Source: a bacterium (GTDB lineage Bacteria > Cyanobacteriota > Vampirovibrionia > Obscuribacterales > JAKAZS01). Taken from it: a stretch of 41,677 bases of DNA. Both the position numbers and the translations under genes were made by a program. Shown piece after piece: positions 35,354 through 41,677 of the stretch. Under the pieces are notes generated by a model. That model was given only the letters and a program-made list of their open reading frames with translations. It searched no databases and was not told where the DNA came from. Numbering within the stretch: position 1 is the stretch's first letter; every line of letters begins with the position of its first letter. The DNA is taken from positions 1-41,677 of the forward strand of contig JAKAZS010000015.1 of NCBI GenBank assembly GCA_021815785.1, in the 5' to 3' direction.

Positions 35354-36436
35354 TCAAACGTCTTTATTACGATTACGCACAGCCATGCTTAAGCTTATAC
35401 CATGTCGATTAGGATTTAAAAGTAAGCTCGGTGATACAGCTGATGCCTGAAAACTAGTATCAGAATCCTGTTCAAGCAATTCATATAAATATTCAATACT
35501 ATTAAAATATTTCTTCTCTTCCACTAAATACAAGCCTTTAAATTCACCTTTGTAAACATAAATTAAAAAAGTTGCGCCTAAACTGTGAAAAACAATAGCA
35601 AATAATCCTGTAGACTCTTTACGTAAAAACCAATTACTGTAATAGTCAAGGTTATACTTAGTATCATTATCTTCACTATTTGGGGCATTAAATCCTTGAA
35701 AACAAGCTGATAAAGGTAAAACAATATCTTCAGGCAAGTCATAAACCATCATTTGAGTTGTGGGAATGAATAAATTATTAACGACAAGACCTAAAGCTTC
35801 TTCCCAATCAGGGGTTTGGGGTATTTCTTTACTTGAAAAAATAGCTCCGTACACGCGACCACGATATAGCAACATTGCTGATCTTGACATATTTTCATCA
35901 CAAATGAGTTTAACACAACAGGTTCTCATGCCACCTTCAAGGTCACCTATCAATAATTCAGGATCATATTCACCCATGGTAAAAGTATTCACATCAGCTT
36001 CATTTAAAGCGGGCATAATATAATCAATCGCCCGTCGAAATAGATACTTAGGTTCGATCTGACTGGAAACAACCGGTTTGACTTCTTCTTCAGGATTTGG
36101 ACTATTATAATATTTATCAAATTCATTTAATTGGTCCTGCCAGGATACCTGTGGCTTAATTTCAGCGGTAGTCACTGAACTAGCTACCCTTTGGGTAGCA
36201 GATTGAGCAAATAGCGCTGATAGTAATATACGACCGTTTTGTACCCCAACATACTGAGCTAAGACTTCTTCGCCAATACGAAAACTATTTAATGTTTTTA
36301 AAAATCCTGGTAAATTATCCTTATCTTTTTTTACGGTTACATTGTAACCGTCATTTTCAGGGGCAATAATTATACATTGAATATTTTGCCCAGGTTTATA
36401 ACCAGTAAATTTCCATGGATTAACCGGCCTACTCAT
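35354..36436 (-). CDS. Conserved-looking protein of unknown function, possible OB-fold N-terminus
   Basis: This 360-residue protein has no signal peptide or membrane span and is probably cytoplasmic. Residues about 12-75 (PGQNIQCIIIAPENDGYNVT ... FLKTLNSFRIGEEVLAQYVG ... GRILLSALFA) are reminiscent of an S1/OB-type nucleic-acid-binding fold, but the match is weak. A charged linker follows (about 85-125), then a larger alpha/beta region: YLFRRAIDYIMPALNEADVN, then MLLYRGRVYGAIFSSKEIPQ, then GLFAIVFHSLGATFLIYVYK. That segment recalls effector- or ligand-binding domains, but I cannot name it. GAGGA lies 11 bases before the ATG. It lies 126 bases downstream of the zinc-ribbon gene on the same strand and converges with valS. 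Function unknown. Confidence 0.75.
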   Translation of the reverse strand: MSRPVNPWKFTGYKPGQNIQCIIIAPENDGYNVTVKKDKDNLPGFLKTLNSFRIGEEVLAQYVGVQNGRILLSALFAQSATQRVASSVTTAEIKPQVSWQDQLNEFDKYYNSPNPEEEVKPVVSSQIEPKYLFRRAIDYIMPALNEADVNTFTMGEYDPELLIGDLEGGMRTCCVKLICDENMSRSAMLLYRGRVYGAIFSSKEIPQTPDWEEALGLVVNNLFIPTTQMMVYDLPEDIVLPLSACFQGFNAPNSEDNDTKYNLDYYSNWFLRKESTGLFAIVFHSLGATFLIYVYKGEFKGLYLVEEKKYFNSIEYLYELLEQDSDTSFQASAVSPSLLLNPNRHGISLSMAVRNRNKDV

Positions 36437-36562
36437 GGTTTAAGGAATCCTCAATTTTTAAAATAATAAATAACAATGTGTTCACAATAATTATATTAAA
36501 CCACTTTAACATCTGAAATAATCATATTCTTAAGATCTTCTGTAAGAGAACTGTTTTTAACT

Positions 36563-36814
36563 TTAAAATTTAGGAATCTTTAATTTAATTAAGTTAAAGA
36601 TTTTAACCCACCAATTTAATTTTAAATCATTTGTGTCATTTTGGCACAAATTTCCATTTATATCGGTTGATTTAGTGACAGCTTTTTGATAACAACTCTG
36701 ACAACTGCTGGAACAGTTTTTAGTAAGACTATTCCAGGTATTACAACGTGAACAATAAGCACCGGTTGACAGATCTTTTATGTCAATTAATATTTTACAG
36801 TTAGAACACATCAT
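36563..36814 (-). CDS. Small zinc-ribbon protein downstream of feoA
   Basis: About 83 residues from ATG 36814 (a TTG at 36823 or ATG 36811 are alternatives). It carries CSNC (Cys3/6) and CSRC (Cys21/24), a plausible four-Cys zinc ribbon, followed by a second cluster at Cys34, 38 and 41. The C-terminal 20 residues are hydrophobic-basic (WWVKIFNLIKLKIPKF) and could associate with the membrane. It begins just after the feoA stop codon, so it is probably co-transcribed with fur and feoA. It might sense or deliver metal or serve as a partner of FeoA, but this is only context. No named family recognised. Confidence 0.65.
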   Translation of the reverse strand: MMCSNCKILIDIKDLSTGAYCSRCNTWNSLTKNCSSSCQSCYQKAVTKSTDINGNLCQNDTNDLKLNWWVKIFNLIKLKIPKF

Positions 36815-36815
36815 T

Positions 36816-37037
36816 CTATTCAATTATCTGTACCTGAATTACTTTAGCTAATTGCCTACCAATAGCAATTTCTAACTGATTTTTTAATATTATAACTGGA
36901 CCATTAGTAATATTTTTAGCCACTTTAACGGTAGCTCCTTGATTTATCCCAAATCTAATGGCCTGAAGATTAATCTCATTTTGAGAACTGCCCATGATTA
37001 AGAGATTTTGTCCATCTTTACAATCTGCCAATGTCAT
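36816..37037 (-). CDS. feoA: FeoA-domain protein
   Basis: This 73-residue SH3-like FeoA protein is normally a cytoplasmic accessory to the FeoB ferrous iron transporter. The pattern is typical: MTLADCKDGQNLLIMG, RFGINQGATVKVAKN, GPVIILKNQLEIAIGRQLA. GAGGG lies about 4 bases before the ATG. It follows the Fur-family gene by 34 bases and precedes a zinc-ribbon protein. FeoB is absent from the window, so this FeoA is an orphan here; the transporter may be elsewhere. Confidence 0.9.
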   Translation of the reverse strand: MTLADCKDGQNLLIMGSSQNEINLQAIRFGINQGATVKVAKNITNGPVIILKNQLEIAIGRQLAKVIQVQIIE

Positions 37038-37071
37038 AATTCCCTCGTTTGAAATATATATTAAATTAAAT

Positions 37072-37512
37072 TTATTTATTTAACTGGCAATTTGGACAAA
37101 TTCCAAAAATTTTAAATTGTGAATCAATTACTTGAAAATGATGTTTTAAGCCAATTTTTTGCCCGATTTCTTCTAAGAAATGATCCTCAAATTCTAAAGT
37201 TGAATTACAGTTAACACAAATAATATGTTGATGGGGTAAAGAATCCTGTTTTAATTCATAATGTTTGTGACCTTCAGCAAATGTCAGTTCGCGTAATAGA
37301 CCAAAAGATGATAGGAGTTTAAGGGTTCGATACGCTGTAGCTAGACTAACATTATAACCCAATTCATTCATTTTTACATAAAGTTCATCAGCTGATAAAT
37401 GGACGCCATTAGGCAGCTGGCGAAAAATTTGCAAAATAACCTCACGTTGTGGTGTTATTCGGTGACCACGTTTACGTAAATTATCAAAGACTGGATCAAA
37501 TGATTTAACCAA
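37072..37512 (-). CDS. fur: Fur-family metal-responsive repressor
   Basis: A DNA-binding regulator of about 146 residues. Helix-turn-helix region: RGHRITPQREVILQIFRQL ... HLSADELYVKMNE ... SLATAYRTLKLLSSFGLL. The metal-binding C-terminal domain has HKHYELKQDSLPHQHIICVN and two CxxC pairs (CVNC and CPNC), matching the structural zinc site of Fur/Zur/PerR proteins. An AAGG at 37521-37524 lies 8 bases before a TTG at 37512, which I take as the start; an upstream TTG at 37536 would add eight residues without a ribosome site. Placement before feoA suggests iron as co-repressor, but PerR or Zur cannot be excluded. TGATATATCA (37542-37551) upstream might be part of an autoregulatory site. Confidence 0.9.
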   Translation of the reverse strand: MVKSFDPVFDNLRKRGHRITPQREVILQIFRQLPNGVHLSADELYVKMNELGYNVSLATAYRTLKLLSSFGLLRELTFAEGHKHYELKQDSLPHQHIICVNCNSTLEFEDHFLEEIGQKIGLKHHFQVIDSQFKIFGICPNCQLNK

Positions 37513-37720
37513 AAAAATAACCTTTAAACTAATCAAATTACTGATATATCAATAATTATTTTAACATAATCGGAAAACTTACTTATGTTTAAAGTTAAGC
37601 AGAACTCATTTAAATAAAGTTTAACTTAATCAGCCAAAAATGTTTTAACCAATGCTGATTATTTATATATCTAAGAATTAATAATACTTGCATAAGCAGA
37701 ATCCAGCGTTATACAAAAAT

Positions 37721-40615
37721 TTATTTGGGTAACAAAGTTTTTAGATGATTTTTTAAATGTTTTTTTAAATATATGCCAGTATATGATTCTTTGCTTTTAA
37801 TGATATCTTCAGGTGTACCGGTAGCAATAACTTGACCGCCTAAATTACCGCCTTCAGGTCCCAAATCAATAATCCAGTCAGACTGTTTGATTACATCCAA
37901 ATTATGTTCAATAACAATTACGGTATTGCCTAAATCAACTAATTTTTGCAAAACATTTAACAATCTATCCACATCATAAAAAGACAATCCTGTGGTTGGT
38001 TCATCTAAAATATATAAAGTTTTCCCCGTAGATCGTTTAGCCAATTGGTTAGCTAATTTAACCCTTTGGGCTTCACCGCCGGATAATGTTGTAGCTGACT
38101 GACCTAGTTTTATATAACCTAAACCAACTTCTTGTAAAATTAATAGTTTTTGATGAGCTTTAGGAATTTTACTGAAAAATTCAATAGCCTCATCAACAGT
38201 CATTTCTAAAACTTCAGCGATAGATTTGTTTTTAAATTTAGCCTCTAAGGTTTCACGGTTATAACGTGCGCCTTTACATATATCACAAATAATATATACG
38301 CTAGGCAAGAAATTGAGTTCGACTTCATTCATACCTTCACCTTTACAGGCTTCACATCTTCCGCCTTTAACATTAAAGGAAAACCTGCCCATTTCATAAC
38401 CTCGGATTTTAGCTTCAGTAGTTTGGGCAAAAACCTCGCGGATATGGTCAAATAATCCCGTATAAGTAGCTGTATTTGACCGTGGGGTACGGCCTATGGC
38501 AGCTTGATCAATTTGAATTACTTTGTCAATATGCTCTAAACCTAAAACATTTTCAATACCAATCGGCTTCGGTCGAGCCTTTAAGAACTGACTGTTGATG
38601 AATTCTAACAGCAAATCATTAATTAAAGTTGATTTTCCCGATCCGCTAACACCTGTAATTGCAACCATTTTGTTTAATGGAATAGTTACGCAAATATTTT
38701 TTAAATTATTTAAAGACGCATTGATAATATTTAATTCTAAATTATTACCTGTTCTCCTTGACTTTGGCAAATGAATGCTTTTGCGCTGCGATAAATAGGC
38801 CCCAGTTAAAGACTCTAAACTTTCACAAATAGCTTCAAAATTTCCGCTAGCAACTACCTTGCCACCGTTAAGTCCAGCTAATGGACCAATATCAATAATA
38901 TAGTCACTAGCTTTAATGGTATCTTCATCATGTTCAACGACAATTAAGGTATTGCCTAAATCACGTAATTTTTTTAAAGTACTGATTAATTTATCATTAT
39001 CACGCTGGTGTAAACCAATGGAGGGTTCATCCAAAACATATAAAACTCCTGATAATCCTGATCCAATTTGCGTAGCTAGCCTAATGCGCTGTGCTTCACC
39101 ACCAGATAAAGAATTAGCTCTTCGCGATAAGTTTAAATAATCCAAACCCACGTTAAGTAAAAATTTTAAACGTACACTTATTTCTTTAATAATTTGTTTG
39201 GCAATAATTTTCTTATTTGCAGTAAGGGTGTCATCTAAATTGCTAAAAAAATCAAATATTTCATTAATTGTTAAATCACAAAGGTCCGCTATGGACTGAT
39301 GATTCACTTTAATACTTAAACTTTCCGGCTTTAATCTTTTACCATTACAACTAGTACAAGGTAAATAAGTCATATAATTTTCGATTTCAGCCTTGATTTT
39401 ATCAGATGAAGCTTGTTCATACCTACGTTTCAAGTTGTTAATCACGCCTTCGAATACCTTGTCATAGGTAACTGTTTCAAGGCCATCGAATGAATCATGT
39501 ACCATTTTAATCGTATCGTCAGATCCATATAAAATAAAATCTTGATTAATTTTATTTAATTTTTCAAACGCTGTTGTAAGTGAAAATTTATAATGTTTCG
39601 CTAAACTCATCAGAATCTGTTGATAATAATTGTTTCCTGTTTTAGCCCAAGGATAAATAGCTCCATTCGAAATTGATTTAGACTTATCGGGAACAACTAA
39701 ATTAGGGTCAATTTCACTTACATAGCCTAGGCCATGACAGTCAATACATGCTCCATACGGAGAATTAAAACTAAAAATACGTGGACTAATTTCAGTGAAA
39801 CTAATATTACATTTACTACAAGCAAATTGTTCTGAATAAATCAATTCTCCACTAGGTTCCAAGTTATTGATTGGCCTATTTTCCGGTAACTGATAATTGA
39901 CTAGAACATTACTATTACCCCATTTTAAAGCAACTTGGGTGCTATCAGTTAATCGCGAACGACTGTTTTCTTTAATTATTAAGCGATCAACCACCAGGTC
40001 AAGATTATGTTTTTTATTTTTAGCAAAATCAATATTCTCGTCTAAGTCTAAGATTTCACCATCAATACGGATGCGGGCAAATCCTTGTGATTTTAAATCC
40101 TTGAGCAAATTTTGCCATAAACCTTTCTTGCCAGATATTATCGGCGCCAAAATCTGAATTTTTGTACCAATTGGTAAAGTTAAAATCTGATCAATAATTT
40201 CATCAATCGTCTGGGGATTTATTTCACTATCACATTGAACACTATAAGCCGTGCCAATTCGATCGTATAGAATTCGTAAAAAATCATAGATTTCGGTTAC
40301 AGTTCCAACTGTTGACCTTGGATTATGGGAACTGGATTTTTGATCGATGGAAATTGCCGGACTTAATCCTTCAATTGAATCGACGTCAGCTTTGTCTAAT
40401 TGGCCTAAAAATTGACGAGCATAGGTTGATAAGGATTCAACATAACGCCTTTGCCCTTCAGCGAAAATTGTATCAAAGGCCAAAGATGATTTGCCAGATC
40501 CACTTACGCCAGTAATAACGACAAATTGATTTTTCGGGATATTTAAATCAATATTCTTTAGATTATGCTGTCTTGCCCCTTTGATAATAATTTGCTCAGT
40601 TTTAGCTAAATCCAT
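37721..40615 (-). CDS. uvrA: Excinuclease ABC subunit A
   Basis: This 964-residue damage-recognition ATPase of nucleotide excision repair acts with UvrB and UvrC. The first Walker A is GVSGSGKSS (36-44), followed by the signature FDTIFAEGQRRYVESLSTYA and QFLGQLDKADVDSIEGLSPA. Zinc modules are CSKC ... CIDC and CEAC ... CDIC. The two ABC signatures are LSGGEAQRIRLATQIG and LSGGEAQRVKLANQLA, with Walker B segments VLDEPSIGL and ILDEPTTGL. The length is normal (E. coli 940). It is divergent from the gene at 40871 with a 255-base intergenic region. A LexA box was not found by eye. Confidence 0.97.
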   Translation of the reverse strand: MDLAKTEQIIIKGARQHNLKNIDLNIPKNQFVVITGVSGSGKSSLAFDTIFAEGQRRYVESLSTYARQFLGQLDKADVDSIEGLSPAISIDQKSSSHNPRSTVGTVTEIYDFLRILYDRIGTAYSVQCDSEINPQTIDEIIDQILTLPIGTKIQILAPIISGKKGLWQNLLKDLKSQGFARIRIDGEILDLDENIDFAKNKKHNLDLVVDRLIIKENSRSRLTDSTQVALKWGNSNVLVNYQLPENRPINNLEPSGELIYSEQFACSKCNISFTEISPRIFSFNSPYGACIDCHGLGYVSEIDPNLVVPDKSKSISNGAIYPWAKTGNNYYQQILMSLAKHYKFSLTTAFEKLNKINQDFILYGSDDTIKMVHDSFDGLETVTYDKVFEGVINNLKRRYEQASSDKIKAEIENYMTYLPCTSCNGKRLKPESLSIKVNHQSIADLCDLTINEIFDFFSNLDDTLTANKKIIAKQIIKEISVRLKFLLNVGLDYLNLSRRANSLSGGEAQRIRLATQIGSGLSGVLYVLDEPSIGLHQRDNDKLISTLKKLRDLGNTLIVVEHDEDTIKASDYIIDIGPLAGLNGGKVVASGNFEAICESLESLTGAYLSQRKSIHLPKSRRTGNNLELNIINASLNNLKNICVTIPLNKMVAITGVSGSGKSTLINDLLLEFINSQFLKARPKPIGIENVLGLEHIDKVIQIDQAAIGRTPRSNTATYTGLFDHIREVFAQTTEAKIRGYEMGRFSFNVKGGRCEACKGEGMNEVELNFLPSVYIICDICKGARYNRETLEAKFKNKSIAEVLEMTVDEAIEFFSKIPKAHQKLLILQEVGLGYIKLGQSATTLSGGEAQRVKLANQLAKRSTGKTLYILDEPTTGLSFYDVDRLLNVLQKLVDLGNTVIVIEHNLDVIKQSDWIIDLGPEGGNLGGQVIATGTPEDIIKSKESYTGIYLKKHLKNHLKTLLPK

Positions 40616-40770
40616 ATTTTTATTATTTAGTCTCCAGTTTGAGAATTGCTCTAATATTGATTTTAATATTTATTAGCACGATTTTTCTTATATAATCCTT
40701 AACATTAATAAATTATAGATATATTTTAGTTAATTTAACTAAAATTTTATATAGGTCAAAAAAACTAAAG

Positions 40771-40803
40771 GTTTAATTACGCTTAAAAATGGGTTAATTA
40801 AAC
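40771..40803. repeat. 9-bp inverted repeat upstream of the right-edge gene
   Basis: GTTTAATTA (40771-40779) and TAATTAAAC (40795-40803) are perfect inverted copies with a 15-base gap, in the region between divergent uvrA and the gene at 40871. It could be a regulatory site; AT-rich DNA yields such pairs by chance fairly often. Confidence 0.3.
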
Positions 40804-40870
40804 TTGAGGTATTTTTAAAATCTTATTATTATCACCAAATTAATCAATTACATACATGGGAGAATTAGTA

Positions 40871-41677
40871 ATGTCACATAATTCAAAAACGACAAAATCA
40901 TCAACCCGAACTAAAATGAAAAGCGCCCAGACCGATGATAATAAAGCTAAAAATAATTCTGAAGACTTAAGTAAATTATGGAAAAACAAAGTATTTAACT
41001 CTTTTAAAGATAATAATCCGAATAAATTACCCATGGATCAAGGTGCAGTTGAAATAGATAATAATACTCAAAATTTGCATGAAATATTTATTACTTTTAT
41101 TGATAAATTATTTGATGAATTAATTGATTTAGGCTACATTTATAATGAAAGCAATCGAAATACATTACCGGAACTTACTTGGACCAGACCAACAATATCT
41201 AAAGAAGGACTTAAAAATCCTAGTCAAGGTAATAATATTGTGCTTGGCCGCTTATCCACCAAAAGAATTACTTTAATTATCAGAGGTAATGAACCTAATT
41301 TGAAAGGGTATATAATACCAGTAGATCGATTAATTAGTTTTTCTTCCAATCCCAATAATTTTAAACCCTATCTTGAAATTGAAATTGATAGTGAATTATT
41401 AAAATGGACTTTAGATAATAACATATTACCAAAAAATGCCGTAACCTTAATAGCTAAAAGAATTTTTGAGGCTCTAACGCAAGCTATTTCTGATAATGAA
41501 TTTCCTGAAACTAAATTAAAATTTGCTGATTTAAGTAATAAAACTATTATTAATAATCATATTAAAGAGCAAGCTGAATTACATAATCAACATGAAGCCC
41601 AAAATGAAGTAGTAGAAGAATTTAAGCCTCAGGAATTTAATGACAATACTGAAGATATTGAAAGCATTAAAAATAAA
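40871..41677 (+). CDS. Unidentified large protein, 5' part (runs off the right edge)
   Basis: The frame is open from ATG 40871 to the window end, 269 codons. GGGAGA (40858-40863) 7 bases upstream supports this start over the in-frame ATG at 40856. The first 60 residues are polar and disordered-looking (Ser/Thr/Lys/Asn). About 65-230 looks globular: FITFIDKLFDELIDLGYIYN, TWTRPTISKEG, GRLSTKRITLIIRGNEPNLK, GYIIPVDRLISF, YLEIEIDSELLKWTL, and AVTLIAKRIFEALTQAISD. After that it becomes acidic and Asn/Gln-rich. No signal peptide or transmembrane segment. I do not recognise a family. It is divergent from uvrA. Confidence 0.8.
   Translation, partial: MSHNSKTTKSSTRTKMKSAQTDDNKAKNNSEDLSKLWKNKVFNSFKDNNPNKLPMDQGAVEIDNNTQNLHEIFITFIDKLFDELIDLGYIYNESNRNTLPELTWTRPTISKEGLKNPSQGNNIVLGRLSTKRITLIIRGNEPNLKGYIIPVDRLISFSSNPNNFKPYLEIEIDSELLKWTLDNNILPKNAVTLIAKRIFEALTQAISDNEFPETKLKFADLSNKTIINNHIKEQAELHNQHEAQNEVVEEFKPQEFNDNTEDIESIKNK

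Noticed and set aside
37542-37551. TGATATATCA as a Fur box.
   Set aside because: It is only a 10-base palindrome and does not fit the 19-base Fur consensus well; kept only as a remark under fur.
37627-37665. AATCAGC/GCTGATT pair downstream of uvrA as a terminator.
   Set aside because: The stem is 7 bp with a 19-base loop and no T tract, too weak to list.

Overview
The window reads as chromosomal DNA from an AT-rich, diderm (Gram-negative type) bacterium. Outer-membrane biology is explicit: a TolC-type channel, two RND pumps, a periplasmic adaptor and a giant exported surface protein. The order efp-accB-accC, a cyanobacterial-type Fur, and several lineage-specific proteins I cannot name would fit a non-photosynthetic relative of Cyanobacteria (Melainabacteria/Vampirovibrionia type). 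That assignment is an inference of low to moderate confidence, because efp-accB-accC also occurs in Firmicutes. TTG and GTG starts seem common.

Layout, left to right. 1-3552: the end of an unknown gene, a secreted coiled-coil membrane-anchored protein built of about 18 perfect heptads, and a two-domain (GT2 plus GT4) glycosyltransferase. 3566-5523: a SulP anion transporter that is visibly richer in GC than its neighbours. Its stop codon abuts a convergent scrap of an RHS/YD-repeat protein. 5767-12925: a four-gene + strand efflux operon with a Cys-rich exported protein, an adaptor carrying a metal-binding insert and a Met-rich tail, an RND pump and a TolC-type channel. The adaptor features suggest Cu(I)/Ag(I) or a related metal as substrate. 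13019-20149: a 2376-residue filamentous-haemagglutinin-like protein on the - strand.

20315-27087 is a - strand gene cluster transcribed from right to left: TPR/thioredoxin-fold protein, thymidylate kinase, alpha/beta hydrolase, TPMT-like methyltransferase, exported PrxQ/BCP peroxiredoxin, and an MdtB/AcrB-type RND pump with no adaptor gene. A betaine-aldehyde-dehydrogenase-type enzyme diverges from it (27287-28789). Two small membrane or exported proteins follow, then tRNA(CAT), then the fatty-acid and translation block efp-accB-accC (- strand). Next come valS (+), an unknown 360-residue protein, a small zinc-ribbon protein, feoA and a Fur-family regulator (the last four on the - strand), then uvrA (-). 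A large unknown ORF runs off the right edge.

I saw no CRISPR array, integrase, transposase, rRNA or reverse transcriptase. The parts most worth a second look are the efflux operon, the giant surface protein with its recurrent G-x-I-G modules and FecR-like tail, the heptad protein, and the single-cysteine thioredoxin-fold protein. No wholly new defence or mobile system is evident. GC figures come from a few hand-counted 60-base lines; no search or alignment was run.
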